DNA from: Motacilla alba alba
Taxonomy: Eukaryota > Chordata > Aves > Passeriformes > Motacillidae
DNA length: 64,000 nucleotides
Reading direction: 5' to 3'
NCBI RefSeq assembly: GCF_015832195.1
Contig: NC_052027.1
Coordinates: 13,884,149 to 13,948,148, forward strand
In this document: piece by piece, positions 15,380 through 32,807 of the stretch
Layout: the number at the start of each line of letters is the position of its first letter
Numbering within the stretch: position 1 is the stretch's first letter
Notes under the pieces: model-generated
Seen by the model: only the letters and a program-made list of their open reading frames with translations
What the model was told of the DNA's origin: nothing
Database searches by the model: none
Translations under genes and position numbers: made by a program

Positions 15380-17559
15380 CTAAAAATAGAATTGTTACAT
15401 ACTTAGTCTATATTTCAATTTATTCAAATTCGCATTTAGGCTGTTTACAAGACACTTGCCTTGAGTGTGAATGCATACAATACTATCTCACTTTCTAAAA
15501 TCCTTTGAGATAAAAAACAATCCCTCTACATACATTAAATCTTTCACTTAAATCAGAAAAATTCTGCTCAAGCAACATCAATAAATATGCTAATTTTTTT
15601 CTCATGTCAACAAATGTTTTATTTTGTGTAAGAATTGATGAGGCTGAGGTGATTACCCTGAATTAATTTGGCCTTTGTTAGAAAAATTGCTACCAAAAAA
15701 ATTTGAGATTTCCACGTTTACTAAACTGTAGGGTCCAAATTTTGACTCCTAATTATTAATACTATCTTAAGAACTGAAAAGGAGCTGAAAATGTACTGTA
15801 AACACCTGAGAGCCAAAGCTGGTCCAGAAGCAGGACAAGGCTGTCCTAAGGCAGCACTGCAAGGCTATTTAGCTTTGGCTTATGGCAGGCATTAGAGGCT
15901 ATCTTGGAATAACCTGATAACAAATAGAGGTTTTGTATTCTGTGTAATCAGAGGTCCCTAAATTTTGCTGTTCTGTGGGGAATATCAAACGTTGCTCTTC
16001 CTTTTGGACTTTCTTTAATTTTTTTGTTTTCTGTCCCTGTATTTAAATGAAAAAAGCTTACGAAGTGGATTTTGTATGCATCATTTGCAGGTTTAATTAG
16101 GAGCCAGTGATAGAGGCTCTATTAATTATGGCTGCAGCCAGCACGTGGGCAGATGGTTTTGGGTATCACAAAGCTGAATTTGACTCCTAAATCCATCAAT
16201 TAGACTTCCTACCATAACTGTAAGTAAGTAGCAGTTAAAAAATGCACAGGGGAATCCAAATAACCATTAGATGCACAGACTCACCAGCTGAAGGTAATAT
16301 TGCATAGGTCTTTCCATAGTAATGGATTAAGTCTGAAACACTGAAACTAAAAACTCATAACAAAAGCAAGGATACCTCTGAAAAACAACTCATAGTCAGC
16401 TCAGTCACATGAATTCTAATTTCTTCAGTCTCAAGATCCTTTTACAGAGCCTGAACACTGAGCTATTCCTTATTTTCCACAGGTAAGAAAATTTGATGCC
16501 ATCTAGGGAACATCCCATACTGACTGTGCATTTTAATCCCTTTACTTTCTGTTCTGTTCCTCGAGGAATAGGGAAGAGATTTTATTTCAGTTCCCCTCAC
16601 AGCAAATTACTACAGCTTTCAAGACAGTTCCCAATGTAGAGCAGAGCCACAGGCAATGGGCATCCCAGTGCACTGCATCCCTGTTCAGTGTGCAGACATT
16701 TCCAGGCCTTCTGCATGGCAAACCACCACCACCAGTAAAGGCTGGACCTCTGCAAAGGAAGGATGCATTTTTTTTGGGAAGCAAAATTTAATTAATCTCC
16801 TTATTCTGTTATTAAGCCCTCTTTTTGGTGATCAAAATACTAAATATTCCCAAAAGCTAGAAGACTAAAAATGCTAAAGCTTTAACATATGCCATGGCAT
16901 AAGACATATAACATAGTTATATTATAAAATTTCTATTAAATTAGCTCGTTCACTTACAGCTGTACAGAGTATATCTAAATTCTGTTGGGAGCTGAATACA
17001 AAAATAACCCTGAAAACCAAACTAACATCTATGATAAGAGCAGCACACAAAGTTTCGTGTAACAACTCCCACAAAAATTAGGTGAATAATTGACATTAAA
17101 GTGCAGGTGAGGTGTATATCTCCCCATCTTCACATGGAGAATCATATTTCAATGACCACAAATCCCAGTGGAAGAATTTGCTACAGCTCTCTAGTAAGTT
17201 TAAATGGTGTGGGATCAGCACAGTAGGGGGAGGTAGAAAGCACATATCCCTAACCTGACCTTTGCTGATGTTTTCACCTTTCCCAAGTTGTCCAAACAGC
17301 ATGATAAACTGAATTTCAATGTCATGCAGGGAGAATTCTTAAATTCTTTAAAGTCATGTTGCAGCTTTTCTGTTTTTCACATCCTCATTCATACCCTCAA
17401 CACTGTGCAATGTGGAAATCCTTGTTTGAGAACAAGGATTCTTGAGCAGGGGCACAGGGAAAATTCTTACATGCTGAGTTATTCTGGTTTAATGCTTGCT
17501 TTTGTACAAATTTCTTCACTATAGGTGATAATATTGCCTCTGCTTATCTTAATTTCAGT

Positions 17560-17587
17560 TTTTTTGTTTGGTTTTTTTTTTTTTTTT
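17560..17587. repeat. T-rich run
   Basis: Poly-T stretch broken by two short G-containing interruptions, just upstream (plus strand) of the primer-binding-site-like sequence. Could be an internal part of the same retroelement remnant or an unrelated homopolymer. Confidence 0.85.
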
Positions 17588-17631
17588 GGTCTGGAAATTA
17601 AGGAATAATTTATTTCTCAGCTTGCTACAAA

Positions 17632-17649
17632 TGGCGCCCAAACAGGGAC
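17632..17649 (+). mobile_element. tRNA-Lys-type primer binding site, possible endogenous retrovirus remnant
   Basis: The 18 bases TGGCGCCCAAACAGGGAC match the complement of the 3' end of tRNA-Lys(UUU), including its CCA tail, with one mismatch. The match runs on through TTGAACCCTG, into the complement of the T-arm. A CA dinucleotide two bases before it fits the end of an LTR. I could not delimit an LTR, find gag, pol or env, or a second LTR, so if retroviral this is a small broken fragment. Alternative: a stray piece of a tRNA-derived retrosequence. Confidence 0.5.
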
Positions 17650-19504
17650 TTGAACCCTGTTAATAGTTACTTAATAGTTGCTGCAGGTCTAGTTTGGAAT
17701 CTTCTCCTTGCAGAGCACTCTCCGTCTGCACAGCTTGGATATTGTGGGAAGCACAGCAGAGGACATGGAGGGCCCCAGGCACAAGCAAGCAAAGCCAGAG
17801 TCTGAGACATGTTAGCAAAGCAGGCCGGTGTCTGTGTCAGCTCCTGACTGTCCACCACATCTGTATGGTACAATTTATTTTCCTTTACATGTGAGTGCAC
17901 TACAGAGCTTCCTGGAGAAACCAGAGTCAGAAGCATCACCATTTTTGGTTGTGATGTAGCTCCTTGTTTCCTTGTAATCTTTACAATTCCAGATTTCAGC
18001 AGCCCAAGCTCTAGAGCTTCCTGCTTCCCTTGGATAACTCATAAATTGCTCAGTGCCAAAATCTCTTGCAGTTTGCAGGAATGTTGCTTTTCTTAACCCA
18101 TCCAGTTATGCCTCTTTATCCTGCCCTTTATAATTCCTCGGCCTCCTAGAAAAACTCAAATGGAACAACAGGAGCTGGAGAACCTGCTGCTTCAGAGCAT
18201 GTGGAAGTTTACTGCCTTTCTTCTGCCACAGTTACAATGGTAATATTTTTATGGCTTCCCAAATTAAGAATTGGGAGCTAGTCTGATTTAATGCTACAGC
18301 TCTTTTCAATGCTCTGTTCTCTCCTTTAGTTTGGCCTTTCTCTAGCAGCAAAACCCCTGGATATTTATTTTAGTGTGCTACAAATAAGAATGATCAATTC
18401 TATACCAAGCTTCTCACTGCTGAAAATGTGAAATAAGGGGATAAACATTAAGCCTGGGAGAAAATTCACAAGCACAAAAATAGTCTATTACTTACAGTAC
18501 AGCTTATCTTGTAAACAGCCCAAATATTGCACCAATTAGTAATAATCAAATTGCATTGTGAAGAGTATGCACAGCAATATGAGCAAAAGCTGGGAGAAGA
18601 GATCTTGTTAAGCTTAATCTTCAACTGGAAATGCATAGTTTATGTACAGATTCTTAGTGTGCCAGCAATTTTTAAGTGTATAAATCAGGGTTACTCAACC
18701 AAAAACTTGAGGTGGGAATAAGCACAGCATGAAACATTTATGAATAATGGGTAAATCTCTGAAAAAAAATTTTGCCAATTTCTAGTGAAAAATTTTACTT
18801 CCTTGTTCAGCATTTTGTTTCATCTGAATGCAATTTTTGGTTATTTATCTTCTTTACCACAGTAAATCTTGTACATTGAAAATCTGAGTAACCCCCATAG
18901 ATATCCTTAACAATCAGTACACAAACTATACATAAAAATACCAATTTTCGGCTCATGCATGGGTAATACATTTAAGCAAGCATAATTATGCCTGTCTGTG
19001 AATTTAAATGTATGCCCAAAATAAATGCAAAATATCTTAGTGTATAGATAGATAAATGCAAGATATCTTGCAAGTCCTATTGCAAGAAAATAGTTATCTA
19101 CTATTTTAGCTCTGTGGATATAGCTCAGCAAAATAAATCAGAAATTACATGCTCCCTCCTTATAAGACTGATTATCTCTTTCAGAAATGCCAGAGCAAGG
19201 AGAAGGAAAAGCTCATGCGCAGTGATTTATTGTTCCCTTTTCTGACAACTGTAAGTTTAAAAAGGGTAAAAAATGAATTATTAAACTGATGTAATGATAA
19301 AAAATCAGCTTCTTCATGCACCCAATGGTAAAAAAATAACCAATCAAAACTATGAGGAACTGTCAAATAAAAAAATCCTCTAGTTTAAAAAAGTCTAGCT
19401 TTGATAGCTTAGAGAAAAGGCGAAGAACACTTCAAGTGCCTTTTCTTGGCAGGTGACACACAAGGAAAATCCTTTTAAACAAGCTTCCTTTAAAAACCTG
19501 TTAC

Positions 19505-19564
19505 CTTCAAAATGATCTCAAATGTAAACATACTAGTGAAGACATAATCTGCATACCCTAGGAT
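19505..19564 (-). CDS. CACNA1D: CACNA1D exon 22b: IIIS2, mutually exclusive version 2
   Basis: 60-nt alternative to 22a, acceptor TTACCTTCCAG and donor GTAACA. It encodes ILGYADYVFTSMFTFEIILK. YADYVFTSMFT resembles the ILGNADYVFTSIFT form of Cav1.2, so the duplication probably predates the split of these paralogues. Known, from recall: chicken hair-cell alpha-1D uses an uncommon IIIS2 exon; which of the two it is cannot be told from this sequence. A UGCAUG motif lies about 185 nt past the donor (19315-19320). Confidence 0.95.
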
Positions 19565-19644
19565 CTGGAAGGTAAACAAAAAGTTACAAACATTATTGCT
19601 AAAGCTGCTTTTGGGCTAACAAGGATCAATTAACAATGCATTAC
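19565..19644 (-). promoter_or_regulatory. CACNA1D: 80-nt intron separating mutually exclusive exons 22a and 22b
   Basis: Only 80 nt from the 22a donor GTAATG to the 22b acceptor TTACCTTCCAG, close to the lower limit for vertebrate introns. A branch-point-like TTAAT lies roughly 15 nt after the donor and TTTAGCAAT further on. If the branch point used is near the donor, 22a to 22b splicing would be sterically blocked, which would explain the exclusion. This is inference from spacing. Confidence 0.7.
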
Positions 19645-19704
19645 CTTTAACAGGATTTCAACAGTAAAGATGGCTGTGAAAGCATAGTCAAAGTAACCAA
19701 GTAT
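19645..19704 (-). CDS. CACNA1D: CACNA1D exon 22a: IIIS2, mutually exclusive version 1
   Basis: 60-nt exon, acceptor CCTTGCAG and donor GTAATG, phase 0 at both ends. It encodes ILGYFDYAFTAIFTVEILLK, the usual mammalian Cav1.3 IIIS2. It is followed after only 80 nt by an alternative exon of the same length (39 of 60 bases identical by hand alignment). Including both would insert 20 extra residues in frame and duplicate IIIS2, so frame loss cannot enforce the exclusion. Confidence 0.96.
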
Positions 19705-22488
19705 CTGCAAGGTATAATACGTGCCACAGTAAGAAATCCATTTCTTAATAATTTTCACAACTTAGACCACATACACAACATCTGAATTAATCTAAGTAGA
19801 TAGATGGAGAATTTAGACAAAGTATTTTAAAATTCCAGCTATGGTGCAACCATTTTTATTTGCCTAAAAATTGAACAGATGCCACTGTGCTCAGGTATTA
19901 GATTTCACCCCTCAATAATTGACAGGACCCAATAGGCAACAATTTCTTTCAATTCAGACTTTCCTCTACCAGCTCTCACAGATACTTTCTTCAGCCTTTA
20001 GCAGAGATAGAGATCTTCAAAACACAAAGAATAAATACTTATTTATTCTTCAACAAAGAATAAATACTTATTAATAACATCTGTGGGTTTTACCAAAGTA
20101 TTGCATCGCAAAATAAAACTTCAGTGGCTGCTTCTAGAGCGCAGATCACTCCACATTCTGCTACATTATATTGTTCCTGTACAGGCTTGTGCAGAGTGTC
20201 ACAAGCAAATTAATTAATAACTAATCACTTAAAATCAGCACCACAACACCTTTTCCTTGAAGTGGGAAGATACAGCAGTGAATTATTGGTAGGAAATCTA
20301 AAAGAATCCACTAGAGTTGCACAGTGAGATGAAGTTTCTAAGAGGATTGTGGCTGTGGGACTGCCCTCTCTGCTGTCAACAGGCACAAGAACTGGTATTT
20401 CAGAACCATCCAGAGCTGTGGCCACATCACTAACACCTAAGTCAGTGAACTGCAGGAGGCTGGGAGTTTAGTCTCAAGGATCCAGCAATCCACCTAGCCA
20501 ACAGTTGTGCACAGAAATATCCTTCCTGCAGTTCAGCAACTAACCAAATGGGAAGGAGAAATAAAATAAAGAGACAACACACAAAGAAATTAGTTGTACT
20601 AGATTAAATAAGAACAAATAAATTTTCCCCCATGTTCCATTGAATATCCCATCCTTCTGTCCCTTGGTGTGGCTGAAAAAATAGGCAAATGTTAAAGCCC
20701 TATGACAAAGATTAATCAGTAACCAATTCACTCCAGACTTAAAATAAAATAAAAAATATTTAAAGGCATTCTAGTTTGCAAATGTTCATTCTGTTGCAGA
20801 CCTGGCTGATAGAGGGAATGTGAACCCTCAAGGCAGTAAAAAGAAAATTATGCAGGCCTGGGACATGTGAGAGAGTACTTACAACAAGAGGGGGAAGCCT
20901 TTCTGAAATCCCTCACACATTTTGTCTGCGTCCCAAACAGAAATAATCTTTTCAGTTACCACCACTTTCCATTTACATTTTCCTAATGCACCTCTAGTTA
21001 CAAACACAATTATCAGCCTTTGAAGCCATTTCTATAATAACAATTTCAGTATTCTCCACCAGCTCTCTCTTTTTCCTACCCATTAGTGTGATTTATTTAT
21101 AGGATTACATTGGTCCAGCTTTGTAGATAAGGGAAGTACACTGCTCTGCTGAATAGTGCATGAAGAGTGTCTTTGTGCTTTGGCCTCTTTTTACCTCTGG
21201 AGAAAGTTTTAGCTTTTTGGTTTTTACTAAACTTACTGGAAAAGTGTTCAGAGAATGCCAACAGCTTAAAGAAGACTTGCAGAGATTGAACCAACACCCA
21301 CAAGAACTAGAGAGATACAACTTCTGTAGCCTCAGCAGGGCCACCTGTCCTGTAGGATGCAGAAGAGTTTCTCTGGCTCTGTGACCATCTCTACAGATCA
21401 TTTTGTACCTCAAACAGGAGAGGGCTGGAAGTTCTGTCAAAGCATCCCCAAAGTTCCCACTGACCACTACCAAGCTGCACCATCTCAGCCATTTCCTACC
21501 TAGTCCAGAGCAAACCCAACTCACAAGAATGTGAAAGTCTTACTACACAGCCAAATCAAGTGCAACAAGGCTCAAAAATCCATGGTCATGAGAGTGGATT
21601 TATTTTATTTTCTCTGTCTAATAATTGTGTTTTTGAGTAACAGTTAAGCCTTCCACTAGATAAAGCATTTAAAATGTGCTTAAACAAATTCAAGAATTTG
21701 TTTTGGAAGAACACAGATGTTTAGTCCCCACATAAACTACAATTCTATCAATTAATAGAGACATTACTGAAATTAAAGGTTTTTAGGCCGAAATGGCATT
21801 TTTCTCTGAGTCAAGGCAAGATCTGGGCATGTTCTGATCCTCCTCTTACATGTGAATTTAGAGAAAAGTGAGATTTGTTTAGTTTCTGATGCAGCCAATC
21901 AAGAATCCAAACATCTGAGTCCAACGTGGGGGTAACTGAAACCCCTCAGAGTGCCACACGAGCTTCCCTGAGAGAGGAGGTAACACCCTCATGAACCCCT
22001 ACACTCACTAACAGAGGGATCATCCAAGTGCCCCAAGACCACATAATAGAGTCAAGGAAGAGAGGACACATCAGAGTCTGTTCCAAACATGATTAACAGC
22101 GATAATTTTAACTGGCATTTTTAAATCAGCATCAAACACTGTGAGGCAGTGATTCAGGAACTGTATATCAGGTACTCCAGCTGCAAAGTTGGAAAAAAAT
22201 ATGAAAATTATAGATACTATATTCAGCTAAAGAATATTTTATCCTGATATATTTATCGTCACAGAAAAAGCATTATGTAAATAATAAACACTTCCAATAC
22301 TGATGATGTTCCATCAATAAAGCCAATTTTCTTTAAAGATATATGCTTCTTACAGCAAAAGGAATATAAATGTATAGCTGGAAAAAGAAGGCATGTTTTT
22401 TAACCTGAAAATTAAAAATAAGGCACTAGGCCCAAAGGATTGTATCTCTGAGGGTATATTTATCTTCAGACAAAAATGAAGTGCTTAC
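19705..22488 (-). other. CACNA1D: intron between exons 21 and 22a (2.8 kb)
   Basis: Ordinary AT-rich intron. A 139-codon minus-strand open frame (21105-21524) resembles nothing known and is not used. Confidence 0.82.
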
Positions 22489-22618
22489 ATTATTTCGAAA
22501 AGAGTGGCTGCGAATTGGATCTTCTGCTGCTAAGGAAACACTGCTCAGCATGATGAAGACAAGGATGAGATTGGTAAAGATGTGGTGATTGATGAGTCTG
22601 TGGCATCCCACTCGAATT
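22489..22618 (-). CDS. CACNA1D: CACNA1D exon 21: IIIS1
   Basis: 130-nt exon, acceptor TCTCCTCTTTAG and donor AAT|GTAAGC. It encodes [40 protein letters not shown] and RNN: segment IIIS1 and the short extracellular link to IIIS2. The final residue before the alternative exons is Asn where mammalian Cav1.3 has Thr. It ends in phase 0 and can join exon 22a or 22b. Confidence 0.97.
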
Positions 22619-24125
22619 CTAAAGAGGAGATAAAGAAATACACCATTTTTGCACACAGAATTCAGCAGATAGTTAATACACAACATGTTTTCTGTTACTC
22701 TGCCAGCACTGATGGAACAGAGCAGCAATCAGCAGCTAGAAGCAATGAAACCCCTGAAGCCATCAGTCTGATTCCTTAGAATGAAAATAAATTCAAAATC
22801 CAATTCACCCATAGTGGACAGGCACTTAAAGCCATCTGGGAGGGGTTGGTTTCTACTGGGTTATGAGCACCACAAGTTCCAGTGCTTGTAACACTATGCA
22901 CATGCAGTCACAGGTCAGAAAGACCAAGGCTAGATAATAAATCATTCCAGATCCCCAGTTTGATTTGATCCTCACTGAAGGTGTCAAAATTACTCATCTT
23001 GAGAGATGCAGCTTAGGCTGCAGATCTCCTTGTGCTACTTAGGACTCAAATCAGAATCTCTACTAAGATTTTCTTATAGACTTATAGAACATGTGGGTGT
23101 TGGAGGCTCCAGAGTTGTCAGGCTTTAGCCACATGACATGAAGTGTAACTGTGCATATGCTTAGAGTCACTGAGCCCAAAGTAATCACAAATACAGAGCA
23201 GGTCTGGGATTACAGTGACAAAAAGGCAGGACCAGGATCATAATTGACTAACAATGAAGTTGTCTAAATTCTGATGAAGACTCATAAAGTTCTTGGCTAA
23301 TTTTTTTCCTCCTGTTATTAAGTAGATGACTGGAATGTGATGTATCTTAGTTAAGAAAACTGGCCATTTTAAACCAAGAATACATTGTGTTAGTTGAAGC
23401 TAGAAGAAATTTGAAATGTTCAACAAACTTAATGCTTTTGCATCCAAAATATTTTATCTTGATCTTCTTCTAAACTTGATGGCCTCCATCACTAAAAGGC
23501 AGCATTCTCCCATGCCAAAAAATATTAAGTATGGACTTCTACTGACTAGTCAAGCTTGCTGTCTTCAGCAGGGAAGAACTCCAAATGCTCTGGAGTTAGA
23601 CTAAAGTGGTGAAAGATTCCACTGCCTCCCCAAAATCCAACTATTACAGTTCTTGAGTTTTTGAAATAATTTGTCTTTATCTTTGATGCTTGTTTGAATC
23701 TGGAAATGCTGTTACCCCAAAAGGAATTTATGCAACCTTTCTCCTACTTTTCTCTTTTTCTGGTTTCTCCTCCACAAAGGTTACTAGGGTTACTAGAAAT
23801 TCTGTCTCATGCAGAAGATGATCTTTTCTATCAAGCGACTAACATAGTACATAGATAATACACCTCCAAGGGTGCTTTGCAGACATATGAGAACTCAGAC
23901 TACACGTACAAAATGCTATTATCTTCAACAGTGGGAAGAAAAATAAGATATTTTTCAAATTCTTTCTTCTCATTTACCAAGTAAATCAGAAAATTTTAGG
24001 AGGGAAGCCAATCTCTTTTCAGTTGAAGACACTGGATTTCTCCTCCTTGTCTCCCTAGAAGGAGGTCTGTTACTTCACTGCTAAACCTTGATGTCTAAAC
24101 CAATATTTTTCAAAATCATATTTAC
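22619..24125 (-). other. CACNA1D: intron between exons 20 and 21 (1.5 kb)
   Basis: Ordinary intron; no repeat or exon recognised. Confidence 0.83.
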
Positions 24126-24270
24126 GGGTTGGTGCTGCTGAAGATGAAGAAGGCACTGCCTTCAGGGATAGGTGTTATCTTCTCCTTCATGTTGAGTTCT
24201 GATATTCTACGGGGACGTGGGCCTGCTGGTACCTCTGGTTCATCCTCCTCATCTTCTTCATCTTCACCTA
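24126..24270 (-). CDS. CACNA1D: CACNA1D exon 20: acidic II-III loop before IIIS1
   Basis: 145-nt exon encoding an acidic run ([20 protein letters not shown]), [20 protein letters not shown] and FIFSSTN just before IIIS1. [11 protein letters not shown] is a Cav1.3 signature. The acceptor is a tandem AAGTAG: the first AG (exon start 24270) gives DVPVGE as in mammals, the second (start 24267) drops the Val codon. Both keep frame. The tract upstream is A-rich rather than pyrimidine-rich. Donor ACCC|GTAAAT; ends in phase 2 (CC, Pro with exon 21). Confidence 0.95.
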
Positions 24271-25008
24271 CTTTAGATTAAACATTCTTTTTACTATAAA
24301 CTAAAAAATTTCAAGGTTTTGTTCATAACAATAGAAAAGCATAGCTTGTATGAGAATACACAAGGCTTATAGGAAATGTACATTTGTAGCATGACTCTAA
24401 AAGTTTATAAACCAATATGTGAACATCCAAATATTGTCACAAGCTCTCACAGAGTGTTGTGCACATGTGGGTGTGTGCATGAGTGCATTAACTGGCTTTG
24501 CTGGTCCTGAGCAGCCTCACCTGAGGACTTCTGGAGCCCCAGCTCAGCCGTGACAGCCTGTCCATGCCTGAGCTGAGTGCTGAGCTCTGGGCACTGGGTG
24601 AGCACTGTGTGCTCAAAATTCAGGACAGATTTCTGTGCCATGCATCCAGACAATCAGGCACAACTGATTTTCTGATTAGTATGTTCACTGGGCCAAGAAA
24701 AAACTGACCAAACATTATCAGCCCTGGAATGTCCTCTTTTTGCCAAATGTTTCAGAGAAGTTTAGAATTTGCTCTCCCATCCAGATAGTGTTACCAAAAC
24801 AGTCCTGAGGCTCAAAATATTAACTCTCAAATGCTGCTTGTACTGTCTAGGAAGCTGCAGAAAAAGATAATACTTAGGCCCATTTATCCACTGATAAGAC
24901 AGCACAACTTCACTGGCTTCAAAGGAATTGATTTAATGTTCACCATTAGCAAGTTCAGGATTTTTTAGCAAACAAACTTCAGTGTGTTTCTAGCTAGTAT
25001 TCACATAC
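24271..25008 (-). other. CACNA1D: 738-nt intron between exons 19 and 20
   Basis: Ends at the NAGNAG acceptor of exon 20 with an A-rich rather than pyrimidine-rich tract. Nothing else recognised. Confidence 0.84.
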
Positions 25009-25078
25009 CTGGGACATCACAGGGGGGATAGGGATCTTTATCCTCATCCTCTCCTTCTCCATATTCACCAATTGTCAC
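25009..25078 (-). CDS. CACNA1D: CACNA1D exon 19: II-III loop
   Basis: 70-nt exon, acceptor CATTGCTGTAG and donor GTATGT. It encodes [20 protein letters not shown] and then DVP, the counterpart of mammalian [22 protein letters not shown]. It is acidic and cytoplasmic. Phase 0 at entry; the final G begins a codon finished by exon 20 (Val or Gly depending on the exon 20 acceptor). Confidence 0.95.
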
Positions 25079-25671
25079 CTACAGCAATGAAAGGGATGCA
25101 CAGGAAGAAAAATAAACTTTAATATAGAGTACAAAGCCCACAGAAAGCAAACCAAATAAGCCTCTGAAGTCAGAGAAATGAGTTTTCTGAAGCAGAGTAA
25201 CTCCAAGAACATAGGGGAGGTGATGTTTTATTACTTTTTTTTCAATTTTTTTTTTCTATAGTATCCACATTTCTCTGGCTGTGTAAATTACAATAAGAAT
25301 AGAACCAACACACTTTGATAAAATCTACCAAGAATGTTTGAACATTCTAAGAGTTGATCATTCACTGATCTCATTTGACTTATCAAGCAAAATACCTACA
25401 GGGTTCCTAGGAAAAAAATCCCATTTTCTAACATTAATTATTTTGTTCTCTAGGAACTTCCCCTCTTGGGCTATCCTGGAACCAAAAGGATTTTCCTGTT
25501 TAAGACACACTGTGAGGATGCAAAGCATCAGAACGAAGTTTCCTTTGCCTGGAAAAAAATGTAGGGACGATGGGCTCATAAAAGATATTGTACAATGGAC
25601 AATACAAAGTACTACCCAGCAAAATCAGTTAAATTGCTTCTTAGAAAAGAGACAAGTTTTAGGATAAACAC
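25079..25671 (-). other. CACNA1D: 593-nt intron between exons 18 and 19
   Basis: Ordinary intron with a T-rich run near 25231-25258 on the plus strand; nothing else recognised. Confidence 0.84.
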
Positions 25672-25741
25672 CTTACTATCCTTGGGCTTCTTCTGGTCGC
25701 CTTCTGACTTCTCACTTTTTTTATTTTCCAGACTCTCCTTT
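25672..25741 (-). CDS. CACNA1D: CACNA1D exon 18: II-III loop
   Basis: 70-nt exon encoding KESLENKKSEKSEGDQKKPK and then DSK. The start KESLENKK matches mammalian Cav1.3; the rest diverges from the mammalian NNKPEVNQIANSDNK but keeps its polar, lysine-rich character, as expected for a disordered cytoplasmic loop. Acceptor GTTTTATAG. Donor AAG|GTGTTT is weak at +3 to +5; a nearby GTAAGG site three bases upstream would break the frame with exon 19, so the weak site is chosen. Confidence 0.93.
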
Positions 25742-29591
<3,850 letters not shown>

Positions 29592-29629
29592 TCAGCTATC
29601 CTTAGAATTAGCAGTATTAGATAAGCTTA

Positions 29630-32109
<2,480 letters not shown>

Positions 32110-32136
32110 CTGAACTTGGATTTTGAGATGGTTTGA
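32110..32136 (-). CDS. CACNA1D: CACNA1D exon 12: 27-nt microexon of the I-II linker
   Basis: A microexon of 27 nt between a TTTTCTTCTAG acceptor and a GTCAGT donor. Joined in phase it reads CQTISKSKFS, the equivalent of CQAISKSKLS in mammalian Cav1.3 and of ISKSKFS in Cav1.2. The first base completes Cys with exon 10; the last two bases complete Ser with exon 13. Skipping it would remove nine residues without shifting the frame (exon 10 TG plus exon 13 T still reads Cys), so microexon skipping is possible in principle. It is far too short to stand out as an open reading frame. Confidence 0.92.
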
Positions 32137-32807
32137 CTAGAAGAAAAGGAAAATACATTTTTAAGAATGGGGGAAAAGTAATTAAATTCATTTTCTTTAG
32201 AATTTTTCATTGGCATTACACATTCATAAAACAAACTTTTAACAAAATGAAATTCTTTTGTCTGTTATTTATTTTCTGAAATACCATTTCTAAAGCCTTA
32301 CAAATTTTCTTAGTGAAAGAAAGGGAATCTCCTTTAAAACTCAGTAAATAAACCTTGAATAAACATGTAGAAGCTGCCTGGAAATCATGAAAATCTGAGC
32401 AAATAAATACTGAACACCATGGGTTATAGAAATCCTCCCATACATTCAGTTATTGTCTAAAAAATACATATTCCCCAGGTCATGCACAATTTAACAGAAA
32501 ATATTTGTTTTTACATGTCATTAGAAACTTCCATTCTTTTCTTATCATTTTGGACAAAAATAGTATTTTATAAAAGCTTTCAGGAAATCACAATTCCACT
32601 TCAAGTTGAGTTGAATTGTTTTATATCATATTACCCTGAGAATTTTAGGAGCGCTTTAATACTCTTATAATCGGTCAAATATCAAACTCCTGCAAGTGCC
32701 ATACAAAGCCTGGCTATTTGAAGGCACTTTTTGGCTAAACACACAGTGGGGAAAGAAGGACCCTTTGAAATGCTGAGATCCCCTGAGCTGATGAGGTGGG
32801 AACTCAC
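32137..32807 (-). other. CACNA1D: 671-nt intron between exons 10 and 12
   Basis: This is where mammals carry exon 11 (60 nt, GC-rich, coding a Trp/Arg-rich insert). The intron here is AT-rich throughout and I find no segment coding a comparable insert. Confidence 0.8.

Larger units (their letters stand above)
15380..19504 (-). other. CACNA1D: intron between exons 22b and 23 (4.1 kb)
   Basis: Holds the tRNA-Lys-type primer-binding-site sequence (17632-17649), preceded by a T-rich run (17560-17587). UGCAUG motifs in transcript sense occur at 19315-19320 and 18954-18959, downstream of 22b. No exon recognised. Confidence 0.8.

Noticed and set aside
17632..17660. Antisense tRNA-Lys gene
   Set aside because: Only the acceptor end and T-arm portion match; the anticodon and D-arm complements do not follow, and the CCA is present in the DNA, which is not so for nuclear tRNA genes.
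21105..21524. 139-codon minus-strand open frame between exons 21 and 22a
   Set aside because: No similarity to channel sequence and including it would disrupt IIIS1-S2.
32137..32807. Search for the mammalian 60-nt exon 11
   Set aside because: No GC-rich Trp/Arg-coding segment with splice sites is present.
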